Source of the DNA: Saprospiraceae bacterium
GTDB lineage: Bacteria; Bacteroidota; Bacteroidia; Chitinophagales; Saprospiraceae
Direction: 5' to 3'
Assembly (NCBI GenBank): GCA_020629515.1
Contig: JAHDDE010000014.1
Span: 26,753-82,087, forward strand
Length of the DNA stretch: 55,335 bases
The notes beneath the pieces are model-generated. The model did not search any database, was not told where the DNA came from, and saw nothing but the letters and a program-made list of their open reading frames with translations. Shown here one piece after another: positions 17,901-25,990 of this stretch. Every line of letters begins with the position of its first letter. Within the stretch, counting starts at the first letter, position 1. The translations under genes and the position numbers were made by a program.

Positions 17901-20491
17901 CCGTCTTTATCTACACATGCCATAGTGAAGGTCGCATCCTCTCCTATTTTGATAGAATTACTTCCCCAGCGACTCTTCGGAGATTTTACCCCGACATAAT
18001 CGGCAAAAGGACTAATCTGTACAGAAGAATAATTCTCAGAAAATCCACCACCTTTTTCAAATACCCTGGTCTTAAGGTTGGCCCTGATTTTACCTGGAAA
18101 AAGATCTTTTTCTAATTTTAACTTAAATGATCCTAAACCAGCATCATCTAACTTACCTTGATAAAGCTTAATTAATCCAGTACTTCCAGTCCTCGCAGGA
18201 TCTTTAAAAGAATATCCAGTGTATTCGCCTTTATTTGGGGCTATATTGTAAAAATCGGCATCTACTTCAATTGCCAAGTCGGCAGCTGGTGCTCCATGCA
18301 ACCAAGTAGAACTGACATTGATGTGTCTCTCGGTTGGGATGGCATAATCGATTTCTTTAGGAAGGTCCAAATTGACCTTTAATCTATTTGGTTTTATACT
18401 TTCTACTCTTAGATTTTTTCTGAATTTCTTGGGACCAACAGAAAGCTCTGCTAACCAAAGTCCTGTAATATCCTTAGGGTCCGTATCTATAATAAAATCA
18501 TATATACCTCCCACATTAGATACTTTTACGGTGCTGAATTTTTCAGTTCCTTTTGGATCTTTTATGGTTAGCTTGACAGGATGCCCAGTGGGTAGTGATT
18601 CATCCCCTGTCGAAATCATAGCATTGAGAAATATTGTATCTCCTGGTCGATGCACTCCTCTGTCGGTATACAGAAAAGCATTGACACCACCATCGGCCTT
18701 TACGCCACTCACATCAAAATCTGTAAGGCTATTAGATTCTTCATCATTGAGCTTGACATAGGCATATCCATCATTATGCTCAACTACTACAAACGATACC
18801 CGCTCATCTGCCTTGATAGACATAAGACCACTATTACTACTAAAACTCTTTTCTATTAGCTGCTGCTGATAATCATACAGATAGACATTGGCTTCTGATA
18901 GCGGCGACCCCGTACTTAAAGAGGTCAATGCCAAATGATAGCTATGATCAGGCGACTTCTTTACGATAACCCCTACATCTGATGAGAGCAAATTTCGCCT
19001 GATGAAGCGCTCGGGATTATAATAGGATGATTCGCAAGGATTAGATCTACCTTGATAATTATTATAATAGTCATCCCTGTAATCCATAATACTTCTTCCA
19101 TCCTTAGCACTAATATCTCGTTCTGATATTTTACTCTCACAATTAGTCATTGCATATGCATACTGATATCCCACTCGTATCTGATAGATCGCTCCTAAAT
19201 CGGCATTTATTAATTCATTTAGATTCAGTCCAACTCTTATCCATTTATTCTCTTCTATATCTCCAGTGTATTTAGAGAGATCTACTTTACCAGCATAGAC
19301 TACCTTCCCAACCTGATCTAAATAGTAACCCTGATTGAGTTTATTTTCCTGTAGATATTGAAGGATGTTATTGTTATATATTTTAAATATCTCCACGTCT
19401 ACGTACTTAAGATTCATTGTTTCTATAGGAAATATAGAAGCAACAGACTGCGGAAGTATCATTCCATTGCCTATAGTTCTTACTGCTGGTTTTTCGAGTT
19501 CAAACCTCAACTTGGTGATGAGTTGTTCTTTTCCTAATCTTTTCCCTTGTGCAGATCTAATATTATCTGATAGGTAAAGAGAAAATTCTTCTTTTAAGGA
19601 TTGAGTAGGATAGATATAAATAATATTACCCTCTACCTCTGTTTTCAGATCCTCATCTTCATCATCGATAGAAACCAATCCATTTAGCCGTTGATTAAAA
19701 TCTATAGGTCGAGTAAATGAGGCTTTAATGATTTTTTCAGGGCTGGCGCTTAACTGCACACTAATCAACTCAAATACATCTTGAGGGCTGACATCAATCA
19801 TCTCTTGCCCCTTATATTGGGGTTTAATTCTCCCTCCATTCCAGTCAATTATTAATTGCGAATCCTCTTCAAATTGCTTTATGCCCTGTACTTCAAAATC
19901 ATGAACTTTCCCATTTTTTTGATGGAACCATACGACTTCTAATCTTTCTCCCTCTTGTGTTGCTTTAAAGAGACTTTCTATCACGGCTTCCTCCACATAA
20001 TCGGAAGAATGAATCGTCCCCTTATAAGTTATGTTTTCTGCTCCATTGAGTTGGGCTATCTTCATTCCTCCAAGCTTGGTCTGAAGATGTAAAGGAGCCG
20101 TGTTAAATGACACGGTCAATTGATCATCATCGATATCATCTGATCTTAGCAGTTCTGGCAGATCAATGATGAGTTGATAAGTCTTATCATAGTCTAATTT
20201 TTCTGAAGGTTCAAAGCTTAACGTGGAAGCATTCACCCAAGTGTAGATTCCTTCTACGAAGGGTTTTACCTTTACTCCTTCTACTGTAGTACCTGCTCGA
20301 TCACCAGTATACTCTCTCTTGAAGCTCACAGTAATACCATCTTTAACGGATATATATCTCGGGGAATATTGATTGAGATATTTGAGAAGGAGATCTTGCT
20401 GGACAGGATCTTTCTCAATAGAAGAGGATTCATTCTTACAAGAATAGATCAGTACACAAAATAGCATCAGAAAGGATATAGTTGGTCTCAT
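14963..20491 (-). CDS. Bacterial alpha-2-macroglobulin lipoprotein with intact thioester
   Basis: The 1842-residue protein begins with a lipobox (LIYSC, Cys 18), so it is anchored to a membrane on the periplasmic side. It carries MG-type beta domains, a macroglobulin MG2-like segment (DRGVHRPGDTIFLNAMI), an A2M family segment (FMMPNYIGSVRAMVVAKQDD) and the thioester motif YPYGCIEQTT near residue 1385, followed by the alpha/alpha toroid domain (NGGFSYWPGS) and a receptor-like end domain. Such proteins trap proteases entering the periplasm, and usually work with PBP1C to protect and repair the wall. The CxEQ thioester is complete, so covalent trapping should be possible. It is the first gene of a probable two-gene transcript with the PhoD-like gene; dispersed repeat copy 2 lies 45 nt upstream. 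Confidence 0.95.
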   Translation of the reverse strand: MRPTISFLMLFCVLIYSCKNESSSIEKDPVQQDLLLKYLNQYSPRYISVKDGITVSFKREYTGDRAGTTVEGVKVKPFVEGIYTWVNASTLSFEPSEKLDYDKTYQLIIDLPELLRSDDIDDDQLTVSFNTAPLHLQTKLGGMKIAQLNGAENITYKGTIHSSDYVEEAVIESLFKATQEGERLEVVWFHQKNGKVHDFEVQGIKQFEEDSQLIIDWNGGRIKPQYKGQEMIDVSPQDVFELISVQLSASPEKIIKASFTRPIDFNQRLNGLVSIDDEDEDLKTEVEGNIIYIYPTQSLKEEFSLYLSDNIRSAQGKRLGKEQLITKLRFELEKPAVRTIGNGMILPQSVASIFPIETMNLKYVDVEIFKIYNNNILQYLQENKLNQGYYLDQVGKVVYAGKVDLSKYTGDIEENKWIRVGLNLNELINADLGAIYQIRVGYQYAYAMTNCESKISERDISAKDGRSIMDYRDDYYNNYQGRSNPCESSYYNPERFIRRNLLSSDVGVIVKKSPDHSYHLALTSLSTGSPLSEANVYLYDYQQQLIEKSFSSNSGLMSIKADERVSFVVVEHNDGYAYVKLNDEESNSLTDFDVSGVKADGGVNAFLYTDRGVHRPGDTIFLNAMISTGDESLPTGHPVKLTIKDPKGTEKFSTVKVSNVGGIYDFIIDTDPKDITGLWLAELSVGPKKFRKNLRVESIKPNRLKVNLDLPKEIDYAIPTERHINVSSTWLHGAPAADLAIEVDADFYNIAPNKGEYTGYSFKDPARTGSTGLIKLYQGKLDDAGLGSFKLKLEKDLFPGKIRANLKTRVFEKGGGFSENYSSVQISPFADYVGVKSPKSRWGSNSIKIGEDATFTMACVDKDGNKVGKRKLSIGLYDINWRWWYYQGDRYNIYRLNSAEHKSAFFSETVTTDANGRFDFTYDFQDVEYGRKMIRVCDLESGHCTGDFFYARGWGASIQEEERNSLARLNFSSDKAAYDLGDEVQITIPSEAGSKILLSIESGSKVLHQEWIEGAAKETKYRFTAHEEMAPNVYVHAIMIQSYDKKNNDLPIRMYGVIPIEVNNPATELKPLISMKDKLAPEEDFTVEISEADNAEMSYTIAIVDEGLLDLTNFSTPDPHEFFYAKQAHGITTWDLYNYVLTGYSGAVDRMISVGGDGENEEGSGAKKAMRFKPVVMTAGPFQLNRGEKKKHQFMMPNYIGSVRAMVVAKQDDAYGHADVTAPVIKPVMILPTLPRVVSPGEKIKVPVTVFVMEESVNKVDVSVKTSANISIIGDKSKSLSFNGRGEKMVYFDAIVNEELGIANFDFQGSGGAHRVSQQIEMDIRNPNPVETQVYNQAVAPGESWTTEFAKIGMLGTQSATVEFSAMPSINLENRMSYLMSYPYGCIEQTTSKAFPQLVIEDIRDLSVEERQAIKKNVNGGIRRIAKMQLSNGGFSYWPGSSRSDEWGSSYAGHFLLKAKEKGYHISSQLMSGWERYQSDRAKRFRITKSRNLWHQQSQMRNQAYRLMTLSMYGSPQLSAMNVLRQEINLPNTAQYMLATAYAYAGKKEIAIELIRNTKSTVEPYKELSFTYGSNLRDMALIAGCMKHLDRSNEGLQIIKRIAEELNSNKWHSTQTVAQALIAVADYTGQEQDKGMEFTFDIASSELQSISTSKSMFTYSFDPDKELDLSCSVVNKGGSTLFIKASISGQEAPQKVLEGKAYNKNISLSVSYEDLNGKYLDPKSLSRGTDFIAHVTIRNQKSRGETIENLALTQIFPSGWEIQSGGLSNVSSAIKEDSYDYRDVRDDRVHTFFTLKDRKDFKILLTAAYDGTYFLPAVSCEAMYDNEIQSRTVAQQVEVVAP

Positions 20492-20535
20492 ACGATTTGA
20501 TATCTTAAGCAGTTACTTAAATGTATTGAAATAAT

Positions 20536-20673
20536 GAAGTGATTGAAGAATACAATGACAAATTATTTGCAAGCCATTGATTGTCAAACATTTCAGCTCT
20601 TTTATTCCCAGAGCTACAGCTATGATACTCAAAATGTGCTTTATCTTGAAAACCAAGCACTTACAACTATCTT
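20536..20673 (-). repeat. Dispersed repeat, copy 2 (conserved ends, variable core)
   Basis: Partner of 3611-3815. Block A is 20536-20582 and block B is 20640-20673; the core between them is 57 nt and contains a small hairpin (AGCTCT/AGAGCT) absent from copy 1. Read on the minus strand, both copies could encode similar short peptides in block B (C-I/L-V-F-K) and in block A (Q-W-L-x-N-x-L-S-L-Y-S), with several synonymous differences, so the blocks may be relics of a former coding element. Element type unknown. Confidence 0.75.
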
Positions 20674-20769
20674 CAAACTGAATTCTCCAATACATTTCAA
20701 CTAAAAAAGACTAACGAACCAACGTAAATAAAATCAAAAGCACTAACTTGATTATACTGATCGAGCAAT

Positions 20770-21543
20770 ATGGCATACAAACAATTGAAGCTTTGGTTTG
20801 ACGCTGAATTAGCAGCTTTTCTTGCTGATAAAATAATAGTAAAGTATAGTGGCCTGGATAAATACGGCTTTATAAAAGCTGTAGACACGGGCGTCCTTAG
20901 CTTAGAATTAAAAGATAGAATCGAACTCATAGCTGATCTCTTAGATCTTTATATCAACACTACTTTTGAAGTAAAAGCAGCACTATTTCGATCCATATTG
21001 GGACCAGAGAATAATGAAGAAACAGGCATGTTTAAAAAATATTATTGGATTATGCCAATCGCTAAATGGGTCGAAAAATATGGATTAGTGCATCCTAAAG
21101 AGTCCCTTGAACTAATAGCAGAAATCACTAAAAGAAACACGGGGGAATATGCAATTAGGCCATTTATAATCGAACATCAATCTATGACTCTTGAAAAGAT
21201 GCACAAATGGGCCAAATCAGAAAACTTTCATCTCAGAAGATTAGCCTCAGAAGGTATCAGAATCAGACTTCCTTGGGCCAAGAAAATGCCCCAATTTGTC
21301 GACCATCCTCAACCGCTCATTGATATCATTGAAATTCTAAAAGATGATCCAAAAAAGTATGTCCAAAAATCTGTTGCCAACAATCTCAACGATCTCCTAA
21401 AAGAGAATGCTATTGCGGCAAAAGCAGTAATCAAAAGATGGAATAAAAACTCGAATCCAAATAGAGATTGGATCATCAAACATGCCCTAAGAAATGAACT
21501 AAAGAAAGGTAGTCAATGGGCACAAGAGATAATTAACAATTAG
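20770..21543 (+). CDS. DNA alkylation repair protein, HEAT-like (AlkC/AlkD family)
   Basis: The 257-residue, largely helical protein has HEAT-like repeats typical of AlkC/AlkD DNA glycosylases: YAIRPFIIEHQSMTLEKM followed by HKWAKSENFHLRRLASEG and DPKKYVQKSVANNLNDLLKE. These enzymes remove alkylated bases such as 3-methyladenine without base flipping. The RPF segment and the following helical repeats fit AlkC best. It stands alone on the plus strand. The catalytic residues cannot be assigned with certainty by eye. Confidence 0.75.
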   Translation: MAYKQLKLWFDAELAAFLADKIIVKYSGLDKYGFIKAVDTGVLSLELKDRIELIADLLDLYINTTFEVKAALFRSILGPENNEETGMFKKYYWIMPIAKWVEKYGLVHPKESLELIAEITKRNTGEYAIRPFIIEHQSMTLEKMHKWAKSENFHLRRLASEGIRIRLPWAKKMPQFVDHPQPLIDIIEILKDDPKKYVQKSVANNLNDLLKENAIAAKAVIKRWNKNSNPNRDWIIKHALRNELKKGSQWAQEIINN

Positions 21544-21652
21544 TACCCTTTTACTCTAAATAGTGCCTATGTATGAGGCTTTTGGGCCCAATAAAGCTTA
21601 AACTATCTCATCGATTCTATTTTATACTTAACTTCATCTAACCACCGATAAT

Positions 21653-22093
21653 TTAGACTATGGCCAAAAACAAAATCACCAAAATTGAAATAAATGTCTT
21701 TGATTTTATTGTATCATATTGACCAAAAGAGCCAATCTCATACTCGATATCTACTAATTTACTCGCTGCGATCCCAAATAGTCTGTAGAATCCGGTATAG
21801 GTGAATTCACAACCAAATTCCTTCACTCCTTTTATATGTTTTACTCGCAGAGGGGACTTTAGGCGATGACCTTTGAAGTAGGTAGTATTTCGGTATACTA
21901 TCTCCTCTTCAGATTCTGTATATGCGTATACATGCTCTCCACAAGTCTGCACCATGATAATATGTCCAGACGGGGCAATCTTATGCATGTATTCTTCAGT
22001 TTTATGAAAATGCAAGTTAATCCATCTACTTACATAAGGCTTAAGAGAATCTTTGGGCTCAAACTCTTGAAAATCAAATAATGTAGGATCCAT
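21653..22093 (-). CDS. Truncated AraC-type regulator: DUF6597 sensor domain without HTH
   Basis: From the ATG at 22093 the protein starts MDPTLFDFQEFEPKDSL; an in-frame TTG two codons earlier is less likely. The sequence (LKPYVSRWINLHF, APSGHIIMVQT, FKGHRLKSPL, GCEFTYTGFYRLFG) matches the N-terminal DUF6597 domain of AraC-family regulators. A full protein would continue for about 100 more residues into a double HTH; instead it ends after a short hydrophobic tail (ISILVILFLAIV), and the DNA beyond holds the 3' end of the alkylation-repair gene. This looks like a remnant that lost its DNA-binding half, although a free sensor domain cannot be excluded. An inverted repeat (22092-22127) overlaps its start. 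Confidence 0.65.
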   Translation of the reverse strand: MDPTLFDFQEFEPKDSLKPYVSRWINLHFHKTEEYMHKIAPSGHIIMVQTCGEHVYAYTESEEEIVYRNTTYFKGHRLKSPLRVKHIKGVKEFGCEFTYTGFYRLFGIAASKLVDIEYEIGSFGQYDTIKSKTFISILVILFLAIV

Positions 22094-22127
22094 ATTCAAA
22101 AAATAAAAAATAATCTAATTTGAATAT
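22092..22127. promoter_or_regulatory. Inverted repeat over the start of the truncated regulator
   Basis: ATATTCAAA (22092-22100) pairs with TTTGAATAT (22119-22127), with an A-rich 18-nt spacer. The site covers the start codon and the region where the promoter should be. It could be a relic autoregulatory operator. Confidence 0.3.
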
Positions 22128-22165
22128 CACTACCTTATCGATTTTAACATTTAAAAATATCAAAC

Positions 22166-23350
22166 TCAACCCAAGGCACGATCAAAATCTTCTATGAGAT
22201 CATTAATATCTTCTATTCCTACCGATACTCGAATCAGTCCATCTGTGATGCCATGAGAGATCCTGATCTCTCGGTCTACATTTAGATGCGACATAGAGGC
22301 CGGGTGCATGATTAGCGTATCAACATCTCCCATGGTCGGAGCCATAGAGCCCATGCGCTGTCCATCCATGAACTTCAATCCGCCCTTTACGCCTCCTTTA
22401 ACCTCAAAGCATAGCATCCCACCAGTAAGATTCATCTGTTTTTGAGCTATGTCATAGTCATGATGACTTTTTAAACCTATATAATTGACCTTTTCGATCC
22501 TGTTATGGCCCTCTAAAAATTGAGCTAACGCTAGGGCATTCTCGCTATGTCTTTGCATTCTAAGGTTCAGGGTTTTCATACCCGTATTAGTCAACCAAGC
22601 ATCCCATGCATTACAATTAGATCCTACTAACTTCATAGCGCTCCATACTTTCTTTCTATTTTCTTCCCCTTGACCTATGATCACTCCTGAGATGCCATTG
22701 CCATGACCATTTAAGTATTTAGTAGTGCTATGAATGACATAGTCTATACCATGTCCAAAAGGTCTCTGTATTACAGGAGTACAAAAAGTATTATCGACTG
22801 CAGTAGACACTTTATAGCGCTTGGCAATAGTACTGATAGCCGATAGGTCTATACAATCCAAAGCAGGATTAGATGGGGTCTCAAAATAGACCATTTTAAT
22901 CTTCGGATCCTTTTCTAAAGCTTCTATCACTTGATCTTCTTCTCTCAGATCCACCCACACTACCTCTATACCATATTGTGGCATAAAGTTCTTTATAAGC
23001 TCCGTAGTACCTCCATAGAGATTTCCTTGAGATAATATTTTGTCTCCTTTCTTAAGACAAGCAAACAACAAAGTACTAATTGCCGACATACCAGAAGATG
23101 TCATTACTCCCCAGGCGTCCTCTACATCAGTATTATATGCCTCCAACTGTGCAATCTTATCTGCCACAGCATCTATTGTTGGATTAGAGAAACGGGCATA
23201 AAGATGGGCTTTGGATGGATCTTTAAATATTTCCATCCCTTCTTCTACGGTATCAAATTGGAAAGATGAAGTGGCATAAATAGGCAATTGATGTGGAGCC
23301 GTAGTTCTTGGATCTTTAGGATCCTTAACACAAAGAGAGTTCAAGCGCAT
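22166..23350 (-). CDS. Trans-sulfuration PLP enzyme (cystathionine gamma-synthase/lyase, MGL-like)
   Basis: The 394-residue protein belongs to the Cys/Met metabolism PLP family: YARFSNPTIDAV, AVDNTFCTPVIQRPF and the PLP Lys in HSTTKYLNGHGN near residue 213. The loop GNLYGGTTEL has Gly where methionine gamma-lyases have their diagnostic Cys, so a synthase or cystathionine lyase role is more likely than methionine gamma-lyase. It acts in the cytoplasm on homoserine esters or cystathionine. It is divergent from the M20 gene with 65 nt between the starts, too little room for a usual SAM riboswitch. Confidence 0.85.
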   Translation of the reverse strand: MRLNSLCVKDPKDPRTTAPHQLPIYATSSFQFDTVEEGMEIFKDPSKAHLYARFSNPTIDAVADKIAQLEAYNTDVEDAWGVMTSSGMSAISTLLFACLKKGDKILSQGNLYGGTTELIKNFMPQYGIEVVWVDLREEDQVIEALEKDPKIKMVYFETPSNPALDCIDLSAISTIAKRYKVSTAVDNTFCTPVIQRPFGHGIDYVIHSTTKYLNGHGNGISGVIIGQGEENRKKVWSAMKLVGSNCNAWDAWLTNTGMKTLNLRMQRHSENALALAQFLEGHNRIEKVNYIGLKSHHDYDIAQKQMNLTGGMLCFEVKGGVKGGLKFMDGQRMGSMAPTMGDVDTLIMHPASMSHLNVDREIRISHGITDGLIRVSVGIEDINDLIEDFDRALG

Positions 23351-23415
23351 GATCTATTAGTTTTGAAGACGAGCGAATATCATTATTTTAGCTGAAAGAG
23401 ACGAACTATCTTAAC

Positions 23416-24849
23416 ATGACGAATAAATTAATTGCCTTTTTTATATTAATCAGTACGCTATGTCATTACTCTTGTCGCGCACAGCAGTCTGTCATAGAGA
23501 GTTTGGATCGTGATGCAGATAAGTATGCGGAGATAGCTCAACAGATTTGGAATAATCCCGAATTAGGCTATCAAGAAATTCAGTCCAGTAGATTATTGCA
23601 ACAAACTCTTGCTGATGCAGGATTTGAGATCGAAGTGGGTGTAGCAGGTATTCCTACTGCATTCGTGGCGAGCTATGGGCAAGGCGCCCCAGTAATTGGA
23701 CTGCTAGCCGAATATGATGCACTTCCAGGCATATCACAACAAGCCATACCTATGCGTCAGGAAGTTGAAAAAGGAGGTAATGGTCATGCCTGCGGACACC
23801 ATCTGTTTGGTACGGCCTCGACCGCTGCCGCAATAGCTGCCAAAGAGTGGATGATAAACAATAATATCTCTGGCACCATCAAACTTATAGGAACTCCAGC
23901 AGAAGAGGGAGGAGCGGGTAAAGTGTATATGGTCAGAGCAGGGGTATTTGAAGATATAGATGCAGTACTTCATTGGCACCCTGGCAATCAAAATAATGCA
24001 GGAGCATATTCATCTCTGGCCAATAAATCTGCCAAATTTAGATTTTATGGCATAGCCTCTCATGCTGCAGTAGCTCCACAAAATGGTCGTTCCGCACTCG
24101 ATGGCGTTGAAGCCATGAACTATATGGTTAACTTGATGCGTGAGCACGTATCTGCTGATACTCGCATTCATTATGTGATCACGAGTGGTGGTGAAGCACC
24201 AAATGTAGTTCCTGAATTTGCTGAAGTGTTTTATTACGTGCGCCATCCTGAGATGGATATGGTGCGAGAGACTTTTGATAGAGTAGTACAGGCCGCTGAA
24301 GGTGCAGCCTTAGGCACAGAGACGACTATGGAATATGAGGTTATACATGGAGTGTACAACTTAATGCCCAATGAGACCTTAGCCAAAATAACCCATGATA
24401 ACCTTACCGACATAGGAGGGTTTACGTATACAGATGCAGAGAAAGAGTTTGCAGAAAAAATAAGCAGCACCCTTCCTGAAAGGTCGCGACAATCTTTAAG
24501 TATCACAGAACAGATAAGACCGTTTAGAGTAGTAGAAAAAGGTGCTGGTGGCTCCACAGATGTTGGTGATGTGAGCTGGGTGGTTCCTACTGCCGGATTA
24601 AGTACTGCTACATGGGTACCTGGTACATCTCCACATACTTGGCAAGCTGTTGCAGCAGGTGGCATGAGTATTGGCCATAAGGGAATGATGCTTGCAGCAA
24701 AAACGCTAAGTCAAACAATACTGGACCTGCTAAATAATACTGACTCCATAAAAAGAGCTAAAGAAGAATTGAGTAAGAGAGTAGGCAACAAATTCAGTTA
24801 TGAAGCATTATTGGGAGATAGGAGTCCTCCATTAGACTATCGCCAATAG
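23416..24849 (+). CDS. M20 family amidohydrolase (AbgB-like), exported
   Basis: The 477-residue protein has a lipoprotein-like signal (HYSC, Cys near residue 19). The M20 core shows GLLAEYDALPG, GHACGHHLFGTAST (metal ligands near 122-130), GTPAEEGGAGK with the catalytic/bridging Glu pair, and HAAVAPQNGRSALDG in the lid domain. The closest named relative is AbgB, which cleaves p-aminobenzoyl-glutamate; related enzymes hydrolyse N-acyl amino acids. Export distinguishes it from AbgB. Both metal-binding clusters are intact. It is divergent from the trans-sulfuration enzyme gene. Confidence 0.87.
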   Translation: MTNKLIAFFILISTLCHYSCRAQQSVIESLDRDADKYAEIAQQIWNNPELGYQEIQSSRLLQQTLADAGFEIEVGVAGIPTAFVASYGQGAPVIGLLAEYDALPGISQQAIPMRQEVEKGGNGHACGHHLFGTASTAAAIAAKEWMINNNISGTIKLIGTPAEEGGAGKVYMVRAGVFEDIDAVLHWHPGNQNNAGAYSSLANKSAKFRFYGIASHAAVAPQNGRSALDGVEAMNYMVNLMREHVSADTRIHYVITSGGEAPNVVPEFAEVFYYVRHPEMDMVRETFDRVVQAAEGAALGTETTMEYEVIHGVYNLMPNETLAKITHDNLTDIGGFTYTDAEKEFAEKISSTLPERSRQSLSITEQIRPFRVVEKGAGGSTDVGDVSWVVPTAGLSTATWVPGTSPHTWQAVAAGGMSIGHKGMMLAAKTLSQTILDLLNNTDSIKRAKEELSKRVGNKFSYEALLGDRSPPLDYRQ

Positions 24850-24883
24850 TAGAAATAATGATAAATCTAACATAGCAGATTAT

Positions 24884-24901
24884 GCTTATTATGCAATAAG
24901 C
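24884..24901. promoter_or_regulatory. Inverted repeat abutting the pseudouridine synthase promoter box
   Basis: GCTTATT (24884-24890), loop ATGC, AATAAGC (24895-24901): a perfect 7-bp inverted repeat that ends on the base before the -7 box at 24902. It occupies the spacer between the -33 and -7 positions, where a bound protein would block the polymerase. Confidence 0.4.
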
Positions 24902-24909
24902 TACCTTTG
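24902..24909 (+). promoter_or_regulatory. -7 box for the RluA-type gene (leaderless start)
   Basis: TACCTTTG matches TAnnTTTG exactly and ends 5 nt before the ATG at 24914. Since transcription normally begins about 5-8 nt after this box, the mRNA would begin at or very near the start codon. No clean -33 TTTG is seen. Confidence 0.5.
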
Positions 24910-24913
24910 TCAT

Positions 24914-25972
24914 ATGACAGCTATCAGAAAAGCGGATTTATCTGGAGATGAGGCTTACTTTGAACACTATACGATCAAGGTGGACCCTGGACAAGAACCA
25001 CTCAGAATAGATAAATATCTCATCAATAAACTTGAAAAAGTTTCTCGAAATAGAGTCCAATTAGCCATTAAGTCAGGAGCAATTATGGTTAACGATAATA
25101 CTATAAAGTCAAACTATAAGATCCGGCCCAATGATAGCATCAAAGTTGTGCTACCCCGCAGTCCTGAAGACTCAAGTATTATATTGGCGGAAGATATACC
25201 ATTGGATATAGTATATGAGGATGAAGATCTGATGGTGATTAACAAGCCTCATGGTTTGGTTGTGCATCCTGGTACTGGCAATCGAACAGGCACATTAGTG
25301 AATGCACTTAAATACTATTTTGACAATAAGGAATTGCCCGTCATGCCCTCCAATAGCAACGATCGTCCGGGTTTGGTACATAGATTAGACAAGGATACTT
25401 CCGGCTTAATGGTCATCGCCAAATCAGAAGTAGCTATGACTCACTTGGCTAAACAATTCTTTGACCATAGCATAGAGCGAAGCTATCACGCCTTGGTTTG
25501 GTCGGGTTTTGATCAAGCTCATGGGACCATAGAAGGTAATATAGGTAGGTACCCCAATGACCGAACTAAAATGTGTGTTTTCCCAGAAGGAGAGGATGGA
25601 AAACACGCCGTCACACATTATGAAGTACTGGAAGATCTTTATTACGTATCATTGGTAAAGTGTCGGTTAGAAACTGGACGTACACATCAGATTAGAGTTC
25701 ATATGAACTATATCGGTCATCCTGTTTTTAATGATAATAGATATGGTGGAGACAGTATCCGAAAAGGTACAGTGTATAGCAAGTATAAGCGATTTGTAGA
25801 AAACTGTTTTGACTTATGTCCTCGACAAGCGCTACACGCTATAAGTCTGGGCTTTGTACATCCTACCTCTGGTAAAAAGATGATGTTCCAATCGGAACTC
25901 CCCAACGATATAAGTGCCGCATTAGAGCGATGGAGAAATTATTTTGAAGTTAAAGGAGGAAATACCAACTAA
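24914..25972 (+). CDS. RluA-family pseudouridine synthase (RluD-like)
   Basis: The 352-residue protein has an N-terminal S4 RNA-binding domain (LRIDKYLINKLEKVSRNR ... SGAIMVN, residues 30-75) and the pseudouridine synthase domain with catalytic Asp in HRLDKDTSGLMV near residue 158 and the RTHQIRVHM motif near 256. It isomerises uridine in rRNA; the S4 domain and the size fit RluD, which modifies helix 69 of 23S rRNA, but substrate choice within the family is not certain. It is followed after 18 nt by the LuxC-like gene. Confidence 0.92.
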   Translation: MTAIRKADLSGDEAYFEHYTIKVDPGQEPLRIDKYLINKLEKVSRNRVQLAIKSGAIMVNDNTIKSNYKIRPNDSIKVVLPRSPEDSSIILAEDIPLDIVYEDEDLMVINKPHGLVVHPGTGNRTGTLVNALKYYFDNKELPVMPSNSNDRPGLVHRLDKDTSGLMVIAKSEVAMTHLAKQFFDHSIERSYHALVWSGFDQAHGTIEGNIGRYPNDRTKMCVFPEGEDGKHAVTHYEVLEDLYYVSLVKCRLETGRTHQIRVHMNYIGHPVFNDNRYGGDSIRKGTVYSKYKRFVENCFDLCPRQALHAISLGFVHPTSGKKMMFQSELPNDISAALERWRNYFEVKGGNTN

Positions 25973-25990
25973 AATTTAAAAGCATATCAA

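Noticed and set aside
18372-18761. 129-residue open frame antisense to the alpha-2-macroglobulin gene
   Set aside because: Antisense shadow without start context or family resemblance.
23351-23415. SAM riboswitch before the trans-sulfuration enzyme gene
   Set aside because: Only 65 nt shared by two divergent genes, and the conserved SAM-II nucleotides are not present.
24234-24665. 143-residue open frame antisense to the M20 gene
   Set aside because: Composition mirrors the complement of a conserved enzyme; no recognisable motif.
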